Source: JBCCFW01 sp039029535
GTDB taxonomy: Bacteria > Acidobacteriota > JBCCFW01
Length of the DNA: 33,105 bases
NCBI GenBank assembly: GCA_039029535.1
Contig: JBCCFW010000080.1
Span: forward strand, 1 to 33,105
Reading direction: 5' to 3'
This document shows positions 8,039 through 15,278 of the stretch, piece after piece. The notes beneath the pieces were generated by a model. The model saw nothing but the letters and a program-made list of their open reading frames with translations, had not been told where the DNA came from and did no database searches. The position numbers were made by a program, and so were the translations under genes. Position 1 is the first letter of the stretch. Each line of letters starts with the position of its first letter.

Positions 8039-10708
8039 TCAGTCGTCTGCCTTCACCACGACCCGGGCCGTCAACGCGCGTTCGGCTCGGGCTGCGAGGT
8101 CTTCGTAGTGAGCCAGAGCGTACTCGTCGAGACCGGCGGCGTGGTCGAGCGCGGACCGACAGCGGCCCTGCACCGAGCGGAGACTCCGGGCCGCGAGCTG
8201 CGTCGCCTCGGCCGGCGTGCCGTCATCGGGTCGGAGCACGAGCTCCTCGAGGCGGCTCACGAGCAAGCGCTGGAGGCTTCGTCGGTCTTGCGATGGTGAG
8301 CCGGCTCTCGAAGAGAAGGCCGCGTGTTCCAGCCGGCTGAACAGCTCGGGTAGCGTGAAGCGATCGGTTCCTGGCGAGATCCGACGTTCATTGTCGAGGA
8401 TGCGGGCCAGGCGCGCTGGCTCGAGCAAGCTGGAGAGGGCCGCGTCGTGCAGCCCGGCGATCCGAGCCGCGACGGAGTAGTCGCTCTGGTAGCGCCACGG
8501 ATAGTTCCAGTCCTCGAGCATGTCGGCCTTGAGCCGCGACATGAGCGTGGGTGACAGCGCGAAGCTGCCGTCGGCGAACACGTGCCGCGACAGGATGTCC
8601 AAGGCTCTCCGCTGTTCGGCGGCTGCGATGGGCGTGATGGACGGGTTGCCGCGGTTGGGGGACGCCGGCGACTGAACGACGCGACGCAGCAAGACCTGCC
8701 CACCGACGTGACGGGCGATGATGTCGATGTAGTCCATCGCCACCGAGAAGATGGCGGAGTCGAGCGCCTGGCGGATGAGGGAGTCGTCGTGACCCTCCGC
8801 GCGAACGAGCTCGTCGAGCCGGGGCAAGACCTCGTGACGCAGGATGCTCAGCCGCGACTCCGAGAAGGCGAGCGGATCGTCACCGAGGTCGTCGGAGCTC
8901 GTGGTCGGGTCGATGTCGCCGGTGCCTCCGGCATCGAAGGCGAGGCCAGGAGCGATCTCGGCCCGGGCGGCGATGGCATCCAGTACCTTGGCCTGCTCGT
9001 CGTCGTTGAGACCGTCGAGCGGTCGGTAGATGTACTGCAACGCCAGGTCGTCATAGGCGCCGACCTCGTGCATGAAGTAGTCGCCCTGCACTTGGCCTCG
9101 AGGGGCGAGGTAGATGGGGTTGTAGTCCATGATCGAGGCGGTGAAGGGTCGATCGCCTCGACCCGACACGCGGCCGGACGCGATGTCGTCCCAGCTCGAG
9201 ACCATGCTGGCCTTCCAGTTGTGCGGGAAGCCGAGGGCATGGCCGACCTCGTGGGCCGCCAGCTCGAGGAAGGCCTCTCGGGCGAAGCGTTCGGCCTCGG
9301 GGGTGCCGGGCTTCAGGACTCCGCGCGCCTGCAGCACGAGCCGCGCGAAGGCGATCTGGCTGGAGAAGGAGAAAGCGCGGTCGCAGCGATGGGGATGACT
9401 CCGCAGCTCGCGCATGGCCTGACGGGAGGGGAGGGCCGCTCCGTGCTCGGCGCCCGGATCCGGAGCACGCCACCAGGCGTAGACCAGGTAGCGATTGAGC
9501 GCGTACGAGAAGAACTCGCCGTTGAGCCAGACGGTCGCCTTGAGGACCTTGCCGGTGCGGGGGTCGTGCAGGGTGGGGCCCGCGACGCCGGAGAAGACGA
9601 GGTTGTCGGAGAAGTTCCAGTAGATCGCGGAGTGACGCAGGTCGGCCGGATCCCACTCGGGATCGTCGGGCGGGTCGAGCACGCGGACGGCGTCGCGGAT
9701 GCCGACCTTCTCGAACGACGCATTCCACCAGAGCGCCGCCTCTCGCACGAGCGGACGCCACTTCGGCGGGATGGAGTGATCCATCGTGAACGTGATGGGC
9801 TCGACCGGGGGTGACAGCGCCGCCGTCGGGTCCTGCTTGCGCAGGTCCCAGCGGATGAGGAGATGACGGAAGAGGCTGTCGCGGTCGTCGACGTCGGTGT
9901 AGTCCTTGTACTCCCGGGTGAAGCCGCCGATGCGCTCGTCGGCGAAGCGAGGCTGGAAGTCGTCGTCGGGAAGCTGGAAGAGGTTGTAGTCGACGATGGC
10001 CTCGGCGCTGCGCTCGTCCGGCAGCCGTCCCGGACGCTGGAAGCGAGCAAAGCCATCGCCACCGTCGGAGCTTCCGCCCTCACGCTTCAGTCGATGGCTC
10101 ACCCGCACGACGACGTTCTGGGGGAAGCAGCGGATCGAGGTCACCGTGCTGCCGTCCACCGAGTAACCCGTGTCGTCGGAGAGCAGCTCGGTCAAGGTCT
10201 CTCCGAAGAGCTCGCTGGCGTCGATGAGCAAGGCCGAGTCACCATCGCCACCGGCCAGCAGCTCGGCCGAGAAGACCGGCGAGTCCGAGAAGCTCTTCTC
10301 GAGGATGCGCCGCATGCGCTCGTCGTCGGCGCGGAAGTCGAGGTTGTCCTTGTAGAGGACGAGCCGATCTCCGAGACGTCGCCAGCGGACGAGCTGGGAG
10401 TCGAGCGAGCCTCCTCGCATGTTGTAGTCGCCGAGGGCGTTCACGTTGAAGGCGGCCAGGCCGAGCGGAGCGTCGAGGAGAGCCGAGGGGATCTCGAGGA
10501 GGAGCTTGCCGTCGCCTTGGTGCAGCGTGAGGAGGCCCTCGTGCTTCTCGGTTCCGGTCAGGTGTTCGCTGAGCCCCGCACCCTTCGAGGCGGTTTCGGA
10601 CTTTCCGGAGCGACGTCCCTTGAACGGGCGGGCGACGGCTGCATCGGCCAGGACGACGACGAGTAGCAGCAGGGGCCAGGCAGGGCGGGGGTGCGTCGGG
10701 TTGCTCAC
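8039..10708 (-). CDS. Secreted zinc-dependent metalloprotease (DUF5117/DUF5118 type metzincin)
   Basis: An 889-residue exported protein. The GTG start at 10708 is chosen because GCGAGG precedes it by about six bases and the product then begins with a clean signal peptide (VSNPTHPRPAWPLLLLVVV...AVA, cleavage before RPFKG). The frame is open to 10849, but that would overlap the divergent gene. The metzincin zinc motif HEVGHALGFPH is at residues 486-496, and the Met-turn IMDY has Met at about 527, both intact. The ~470-residue N-terminal part matches the DUF5118/DUF5117 arrangement and the C-terminal part the DUF4953-like helical region of these bacterial proteases. It probably acts in the periplasm or outside the cell. 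Substrates are unknown. It is transcribed alone, convergent with the PII-like gene. Confidence 0.88.
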   Translation of the reverse strand: MSNPTHPRPAWPLLLLVVVLADAAVARPFKGRRSGKSETASKGAGLSEHLTGTEKHEGLLTLHQGDGKLLLEIPSALLDAPLGLAAFNVNALGDYNMRGGSLDSQLVRWRRLGDRLVLYKDNLDFRADDERMRRILEKSFSDSPVFSAELLAGGDGDSALLIDASELFGETLTELLSDDTGYSVDGSTVTSIRCFPQNVVVRVSHRLKREGGSSDGGDGFARFQRPGRLPDERSAEAIVDYNLFQLPDDDFQPRFADERIGGFTREYKDYTDVDDRDSLFRHLLIRWDLRKQDPTAALSPPVEPITFTMDHSIPPKWRPLVREAALWWNASFEKVGIRDAVRVLDPPDDPEWDPADLRHSAIYWNFSDNLVFSGVAGPTLHDPRTGKVLKATVWLNGEFFSYALNRYLVYAWWRAPDPGAEHGAALPSRQAMRELRSHPHRCDRAFSFSSQIAFARLVLQARGVLKPGTPEAERFAREAFLELAAHEVGHALGFPHNWKASMVSSWDDIASGRVSGRGDRPFTASIMDYNPIYLAPRGQVQGDYFMHEVGAYDDLALQYIYRPLDGLNDDEQAKVLDAIAARAEIAPGLAFDAGGTGDIDPTTSSDDLGDDPLAFSESRLSILRHEVLPRLDELVRAEGHDDSLIRQALDSAIFSVAMDYIDIIARHVGGQVLLRRVVQSPASPNRGNPSITPIAAAEQRRALDILSRHVFADGSFALSPTLMSRLKADMLEDWNYPWRYQSDYSVAARIAGLHDAALSSLLEPARLARILDNERRISPGTDRFTLPELFSRLEHAAFSSRAGSPSQDRRSLQRLLVSRLEELVLRPDDGTPAEATQLAARSLRSVQGRCRSALDHAAGLDEYALAHYEDLAARAERALTARVVVKADD

Positions 10709-10782
10709 GGGAACCTCGCTGAGAGTCTGAGCTTCGATTCTAGTCGGAACGGCAGGTCGGCAACCCGGAGGCCCTCCAGCCG

Positions 10783-10788
10783 TAAGAT
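10783..10788 (+). promoter_or_regulatory. -10 element for the zinc-ribbon gene pair
   Basis: TAAGAT lies 17 bases before the GTG at 10806, giving a very short leader that contains GGAG at 10795-10798. No convincing -35 is visible. Confidence 0.35.
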
Positions 10789-10805
10789 GTCGTCGGAGCC
10801 TCAAG

Positions 10806-11705
10806 GTGGACACGTCCCTCGACATCGGCTGCCGCTCGTGCGGCGCCACCTATCACGTGCCGGAGAGGCAGCGGTCGGTCACCTGTCCGTACTGCGACTC
10901 GCCGGCGGTGGTCGAGCGCCCCAGCTCAGACGACCGACCCGATCCCGCCTTCGTGCTGCCGTTCGTTCTCGACGAGACCAGCGCCCGCGATCGCGTGCAG
11001 GCCTGGCTCAAGCGTGCCGCCGGCCTGTTCCGGCCGTCCGGGCTCGCGCGCGCGGCGCTCGGCAAGACGCGTTCGATGTACCTGCCCGCCTGGCTCTACG
11101 GTGCCGTTGCCGACTCGGCGTTCCGGGCGGACATCGGCGAGAAGTACACGAAGTCCGACAGCAATGGGCACACGACCACCTACCACGAGTGGCACGTGCT
11201 CGAGGGCCGACGCACCGTCTACCTCAAGGACGTCCTGGTCTCCGCTTCGGCCGGCCTGCCCAACGCCGAGCTCGAGGCCATCGAGCCGTATCAGCTCAGC
11301 AGCTTTCAGCGGTATCGGCCGGTGTTGCTGGCCGGTTGGGCCGCTGAGGACCCGTCTCGATCACTGGACGAGTGTCGCGAGGAGGCCCGGCAAGAGAGCC
11401 TCGAGCGCGTCAACCGCGAGCTGCCCGGTTTCCTGCCGGGCGACCGCCAGCGCAACCTGCAACACCGGACGCACCTGAACGAGGAGGTCACCGATCTCGT
11501 CCTCCTCCCGATCTGGATCTTCGCGGCGCGCTATCACGAGAAGAAGCCGCCGGTGCGCATCGTCGTCAACGGTCAGACTGGCGAGATCCACGGCAAGGTG
11601 CCCGTCTCCTGGCCGAAGGTGCTGGCGGCCACCATCATCGGCGCAGGCCTGCTCATCGCGCTCGTGTTGGGGCTCGCGTGGCTCGATAGTCAGGGAGGTC
11701 GTTGA
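10806..11705 (+). CDS. Zinc-ribbon protein with C-terminal membrane anchor (first of tandem pair)
   Basis: A 299-residue protein with a GTG start preceded by GGAG at a 7-base spacing. The N-terminus has one zinc ribbon (CRSC near residue 12, CPYC near 30). A ~220-residue middle domain includes LPFVLDETSARDRVQAWL, a WLYGA strand and a YLKDVLVSASAGL block, and a single membrane segment lies at about 270-292 (VLAATIIGAGLLIALVLGLAWL). With the soluble part first, it is probably a cytoplasmic domain tethered by a C-terminal tail. The middle domain reappears in the next gene, so the pair arose by duplication. I know of no assigned function for this family. Database entries often give it helicase- or TFIIB-like names because of the ribbon alone, which should not be taken as functional. 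Confidence 0.75.
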   Translation: MDTSLDIGCRSCGATYHVPERQRSVTCPYCDSPAVVERPSSDDRPDPAFVLPFVLDETSARDRVQAWLKRAAGLFRPSGLARAALGKTRSMYLPAWLYGAVADSAFRADIGEKYTKSDSNGHTTTYHEWHVLEGRRTVYLKDVLVSASAGLPNAELEAIEPYQLSSFQRYRPVLLAGWAAEDPSRSLDECREEARQESLERVNRELPGFLPGDRQRNLQHRTHLNEEVTDLVLLPIWIFAARYHEKKPPVRIVVNGQTGEIHGKVPVSWPKVLAATIIGAGLLIALVLGLAWLDSQGGR

Positions 11706-12664
11706 TGAGCACGGCCCTGGCGGATTGCCCCCGCTGCCACAGCCCCGTGGAGCGCGAGGACCTGCGCTGCGTCGTCTGTGCCTGCGTGCTGGCGGTCGTC
11801 GAGGATCGCGAGACCGTGCGCATCGACTTCCTGCGCTGCGACGGTTGCGGTGCGGCGGTGTCCCTTCGGGAAGACGGCAACGCGCTCGAGTGCGCCTTCT
11901 GTGGCTCGGAGCTCCATCGCGAGACGGTGGAGGACCCCGTCGATCAAGCCGAGGCCTACTTGCCGTTCACCGTCGATCGCGAGGCGGCGCAAGACGCCCT
12001 GCGCAACTGGTTGTCGGGGCTCGGCTGGTTCCGACCCGGCGATCTCGTCGATGCATCGAGGATCGAGTCGCTCCAACCCCTCTACTGGGTGGCCTGGGTC
12101 TTCGACGCGCGGGTGCAGGTCAGCTACACCGCCGACACGGAGGCGGGAGCCAAGAAGGCCAGATGGGCACCCTGCGCGGGCCAGGCCGACCTCCACCTGC
12201 AGAACGTGCTCATCTCGGCCTCGCAGGGGCTCAGCAAGGAGGAGACGAGCTTCGCCGCTGCGGGCTGCGACACCCGCACGCTCGCGCCGGAACCGACGGG
12301 AGCCGACGACGCGGTGGTGGAGCGCTTCCAGCTTCCACGATCGGCGGCTCGTCATCAGGTGCTGCAGGCGGTGCAGGCCAGCGTCGACCATCGCGTGGTC
12401 GCCGAGTGCTTGCCGGGACGTCGTCATCGCAAGCTGAAGACGGCCTTGCTGTTGCGGGGCCTGGTGACGCGACGCTTGGCCTTCCCGGCCTGGGTCATGG
12501 CCTATCGCTACGGTAATGAGGTCTACCGCGCCGTCATCTGCGGACAGGATGCGAGTCGCGTCTTGGCGGACGCCCCGTGGTCGACCCTGCGCATCGTCGC
12601 GGCCATCCTCGGAGGCCTCGGCCTGATCGGATTCTTCGGCTTGCTCGCCGCGATGGGTGGCTGA
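11705..12664 (+). CDS. Zinc-ribbon membrane protein, paralogue of the preceding gene
   Basis: A 319-residue protein whose ATG overlaps the TGA of the preceding gene (TGATG, 11703-11707), indicating translational coupling. It has two zinc ribbons at the N-terminus (CPRC...CVVC, then CDGC...CAFC) where its neighbour has one. It shares the middle domain: LPFTVDREAAQDALRNWL...WFRPGDL against LPFVLDETSARDRVQAWL...LFRPSGL, and LQNVLISASQGL against LKDVLVSASAGL. It also shares the C-terminal membrane segment (IVAAILGGLGLIGFFGLLAAM). The two products probably work together, perhaps as a heteromer. No function is assigned. It ends 12 bp before the convergent DUF3592 gene. Confidence 0.75.
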   Translation: MSTALADCPRCHSPVEREDLRCVVCACVLAVVEDRETVRIDFLRCDGCGAAVSLREDGNALECAFCGSELHRETVEDPVDQAEAYLPFTVDREAAQDALRNWLSGLGWFRPGDLVDASRIESLQPLYWVAWVFDARVQVSYTADTEAGAKKARWAPCAGQADLHLQNVLISASQGLSKEETSFAAAGCDTRTLAPEPTGADDAVVERFQLPRSAARHQVLQAVQASVDHRVVAECLPGRRHRKLKTALLLRGLVTRRLAFPAWVMAYRYGNEVYRAVICGQDASRVLADAPWSTLRIVAAILGGLGLIGFFGLLAAMGG

Positions 12665-12676
12665 GTCGACCCTCGG

Positions 12677-13129
12677 TCAGAACCGGAACCAGGTCGCCAT
12701 CTTGAGGATGAGCGCCGCGCCGCCGAGGAAGCCGAGCGAGAGGACCAGCAGGCCGACGCACGGTCCCCACAAGAGCAGCGTGCTCTTCATCCTCGCGAGC
12801 TCGGGTTGGTCGTCCACGTGCAGGACGGTCACGGCATCACCGACCTCGATCAGCCGAGGCAGCAGGGCGGAGCTCTCCTCGAGCTCGAGCGTCTCGCCTG
12901 ATGGCGCCACGTAGCGGATGGTCGCGATCATCGTGCTCGCTCGGCGCGTTTCCGTGCCGTGACGGGTCTCGACGACACCCTCTTCGAGGCTGATGACCTC
13001 ACCGGGCAGGGCGGTGCGCGAGAGGATGCCCGAGGTCTCCCTGATCTCGCCGATGGTGAGCCACGAGATGCCGAGGCCGACGAGCCCGAAGATCGAGGCA
13101 CCGAACCAGAAGGGCCACTTGTCCTTCAT
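12677..13129 (-). CDS. DUF3592-like two-TM membrane protein
   Basis: A 150-residue protein with a membrane segment at each end (about 8-28 FGASIFGLVGLGISWLTIG and 120-142 LLWGPCVGLLVLSLGFLGGAAL). Between them is a ~85-residue beta-rich domain with the DUF3592 pattern: PGEVISLEEGVVETRHG, ATIRYVAPSGETLEL, VGDAVTVLHVDDQPELARM. The soluble part is probably extracytoplasmic. The biochemical role of DUF3592 is unknown. It is the last gene of the def-darP operon, 21 bp after the preceding gene, with AGGAT upstream of its ATG. Confidence 0.75.
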   Translation of the reverse strand: MKDKWPFWFGASIFGLVGLGISWLTIGEIRETSGILSRTALPGEVISLEEGVVETRHGTETRRASTMIATIRYVAPSGETLELEESSALLPRLIEVGDAVTVLHVDDQPELARMKSTLLLWGPCVGLLVLSLGFLGGAALILKMATWFRF

Positions 13130-13150
13130 CGCGAACGATCCTGCGAGCTG

Positions 13151-13714
13151 CTAGTTCGTCTCGTGACCGATGAGCTCGGTCCAGAGCGAGCCGGTGGACT
13201 GGTCGAGGATCAGGAGATACGACCGCTTCTCGTTGCGTCCCGACTTCATCAAGAGCTGGGCACCGGCGGGCGGATCCTGAAGGTGGGCCGGGAACTGGTC
13301 GCGACCGCGTCGCTGGGGCAGGTCGGCCAGGCTCGTGGACGTGAAGCCGTACTGCTGGGCGTAGCTGGCGATGTCGCCGTAGCGCTGGCGGAAGCCCGGG
13401 TCGGAGGAGTCGATGTCGAAGAACGACACCTTCACCTGGCCCTGACAGGAACAGTGATAGTCGGGCCCGAGCTTGGGGATGTCGATGCCGACCGACACCT
13501 CGTGACGATCGATGTTGGCCCAGCAGGGATCCTTGAGCGCAGACATCACGAGGAGGCCGATGCCCACGGCGCCCACGACGGCCAGGCCGGCCATCACGAG
13601 CAGCACCTTCAAGACGAGGCGGACGTTGTCGCCGCCGCTCGAGGGCGCCTGGGTTTCGGGGGAATCGCTCATCGACGCCGAGTCTGCCATGGAGGCCGCG
13701 GGCGCCGTACTCAC
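13151..13714 (-). CDS. Unrecognised single-pass membrane protein
   Basis: A 187-residue protein. A Ser/Ala-rich N-terminus is followed by one membrane segment at about 32-58 (LVLKVLLVMAGLAVVGAVGIGLLVM) and a ~125-residue soluble domain with three Cys (DPCWANID, YHCSCQG) that could form disulphides outside the cytoplasm. The GTG start at 13714 overlaps the darP-like TGA (GTGA). In-frame ATGs at 13690 and 13672 are alternatives that would trim the Ala/Ser-rich tip. I recognise no family. Its position between darP and the DUF3592 gene gives no functional clue beyond co-expression. Confidence 0.6.
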   Translation of the reverse strand: MSTAPAASMADSASMSDSPETQAPSSGGDNVRLVLKVLLVMAGLAVVGAVGIGLLVMSALKDPCWANIDRHEVSVGIDIPKLGPDYHCSCQGQVKVSFFDIDSSDPGFRQRYGDIASYAQQYGFTSTSLADLPQRRGRDQFPAHLQDPPAGAQLLMKSGRNEKRSYLLILDQSTGSLWTELIGHETN

Positions 13715-14211
13715 CCCCCGGCCGGCTCGAGCAGCTCGCGGAGGTAACGGAAGAGCTTGCGGCTCGTCGCCGGCGGCTTGCCCTCGGCGGTCTCCTTGCG
13801 GCTGCGTCGGACGAGCTCGCGGAGCTGCGAGCGGTCGGCCTGGGGGGCGGCGGCGAGCAGCTCCTCGATCGCGGCGTCACCGTCGGAGCCGAGCAGGCGC
13901 TCCCTCCAGGCTTCGAGCCCGTGGAAGTGCGCCGTCTCTTCGGCCGTCTGGCCGTCGAGGTTGTCGGCGAAGTCGAACACGGCCGCGAGGTCGTCGTCGT
14001 CGAGATCGGCGAGCAGCCCGGCGATGAAGCGGTCCTGGCGACGCCGTGCCTGCTTCTTCATCCGCCGCGCCTCGACGATGGCGTCATGCAGGCGCTCGGG
14101 CAGGTCCAGCTTGGTGAGCTGTGCATCCGACAAGGTTCCCAGGCGCATGCCCAGGGACTCGAGCCCCTTGCGACGCCTCTTGGCCTGCGTGCGGCTCTCG
14201 CCCTCGATCAT
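13711..14211 (-). CDS. darP: DarP/YjgA-like ribosome-associated protein (DUF615)
   Basis: A 166-residue, highly charged helical protein, close to the usual DUF615 size (E. coli DarP 183). It has the family features: an early basic block (SRTQAKRRRKGLESLG), LSDAQLTKLDLPERLHDAIVEARRMK, a mid-protein RRRQDRFIAGLL, and an Arg-rich C-terminus ending in KLFRYLRELLE. DarP helps late 50S subunit maturation and binds the ribosome (established for E. coli). The ATG at 14211 overlaps the def stop (ATGA) and the gene's own stop overlaps the next GTG, so the three are translationally coupled. Pairing with peptide deformylase makes sense, since both act on or near the ribosome. Confidence 0.85.
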   Translation of the reverse strand: MIEGESRTQAKRRRKGLESLGMRLGTLSDAQLTKLDLPERLHDAIVEARRMKKQARRRQDRFIAGLLADLDDDDLAAVFDFADNLDGQTAEETAHFHGLEAWRERLLGSDGDAAIEELLAAAPQADRSQLRELVRRSRKETAEGKPPATSRKLFRYLRELLEPAGG

Positions 14212-14771
14212 CGTCCGTCTCCCGTCGCTGCCTCGATGAGGTAGTCGACTCTCCGGGCATGGCGCTCCGGGTCGGCCTCGAATGCCTCGCGCGCCACGAT
14301 CGGGTCGTCCCCGACGGCGCGGTCCAGGGCGAGCACGCCGTCGAGGTGGTCGATCTCGTGCTGCAGGAGCTCGGAGGTGGCGCGGTCGAGATCGTCCCAG
14401 CAACGGGGCTGACCGTCCTCGGTGAAGTACTCGACCGAGACCGACTCGTGGCGCTCGACCCGCACGAGCAGCCAGGGGAAGCTCATGCAGTCGTCCCACA
14501 TGGTGAAGCGCCGCTCCGAGCGCTGCACGATGACGGGATTGCAGATCACGAACGGGCCCTCGCCGAGGTTCAGCGCGATCATCCGGCGCGAGCAGCCGAC
14601 CTGCGGGGCGGCGATGGCGCGACCGAAACCCTGCCGGGCTCGAAAGTCCTCGAGCGTCGCCATCAGCGCGGCGCACTCCCGAGCGTGGTCGTCGGTCCGG
14701 AAGTCGGTGATCTCGACGGCCCGCTCGCGCAGGACCGGGTCGCCGACGAGTCGGACGGGAAGGGGGGACAT
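14208..14771 (-). CDS. def: Peptide deformylase with variant motif 2
   Basis: A 187-residue protein. Motif 1 is GFGRAIAAPQVG (48-59). Motif 3 is HEIDH, with metal ligands His138 and His142 and catalytic Glu139. Motif 2, normally EGCLS, is DDCMS here, retaining the metal ligand Cys95 but with Asp and Met in place of Gly and Leu. The enzyme removes the N-formyl group from nascent proteins. The start at 14771 has GAGGAG a few bases upstream, whereas the in-frame ATG at 14783 has none. It heads the four-gene minus-strand operon and is divergent from the blaI-like gene. The variant motif 2 suggests a distinct subfamily, so this may not be the cell's main deformylase. Confidence 0.85.
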   Translation of the reverse strand: MSPLPVRLVGDPVLRERAVEITDFRTDDHARECAALMATLEDFRARQGFGRAIAAPQVGCSRRMIALNLGEGPFVICNPVIVQRSERRFTMWDDCMSFPWLLVRVERHESVSVEYFTEDGQPRCWDDLDRATSELLQHEIDHLDGVLALDRAVGDDPIVAREAFEADPERHARRVDYLIEAATGDGR

Positions 14772-14842
14772 GGCTCTCCTCACGGCTGCCTGAGGCTACC
14801 AGGGCCTCCCAGGTCGACCCCCGGAGACGGCTCGTGACGAAC

Positions 14843-14873
14843 TACGTCTTGCAACGTACGACATCAATCGTAC
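14843..14873. promoter_or_regulatory. Two overlapping TACG-N8-CGTA operators upstream of blaI
   Basis: TACG-TCTTGCAA-CGTA spans 14843-14858 and TACG-ACATCAAT-CGTA spans 14857-14872, sharing the central TA. The second lies within a 6-bp-arm palindrome GTACGA-N6-TCGTAC (14856-14873). They cover a candidate -35 (TTGCAA, 14849-14854) and lie directly before the blaI start. BlaI/MecI repressors bind TAC/GTA-type half-sites, so these are probable autoregulatory operators; they could also affect the divergent def gene. Confidence 0.6.
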
Positions 14874-14885
14874 ATGCTCGATCCC

Positions 14886-15278
14886 ATGAGCACGACACGA
14901 CCCCCTCGACCCACCGACGCCGAGCTCTCGGTCCTGGACGTCCTCTGGCAGCGCGGGCCCTCGACGGTCCGCGAGGTCCACGAGGAGCTTCAAGCCAGCC
15001 AGAGCACCGGCTACACCACGACCCTCAAGGTCATGCAGGTCATGGCGGGCAAGGGCCTGCTCGCTCGAGACGAGTCGGCGCGCAGCCATGTCTACAGCGC
15101 CTGCGTCCGACCCGAGCCGGTGCGACGTGGGCTCGTGCAGGACCTCGCGGTGCGGGCCTTCTCGGGTTCGGCAGCGCAGCTCGCTCTCGCCGCTCTCGCG
15201 AGTGAGCCGGCCAGTGCCGAGGAGCTCGCCGAGGTCCGCCGGCTCCTCGACGAGATGGAGTCGGGGGAAGGCCGATGA
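14886..15278 (+). CDS. blaI: BlaI/MecI/CopY-family transcriptional repressor
   Basis: A 130-residue protein with the family winged helix: PTDAELSVLDVLWQRGPSTVREV, then the recognition helix region QSTGYTTTLKVMQVMAGKGLL and a wing containing SHVYSACV. The C-terminal helices form the dimerisation part. BlaI repressors are inactivated when a partner M56 protease cleaves them; the partner is encoded immediately downstream with an ATGA overlap. Start 14886 is preferred to ATG 14874, which lies at the edge of the operator palindrome. Neither has a Shine-Dalgarno sequence, so the message may be leaderless. The regulated gene set probably includes the operon itself. Confidence 0.88.
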   Translation: MSTTRPPRPTDAELSVLDVLWQRGPSTVREVHEELQASQSTGYTTTLKVMQVMAGKGLLARDESARSHVYSACVRPEPVRRGLVQDLAVRAFSGSAAQLALAALASEPASAEELAEVRRLLDEMESGEGR

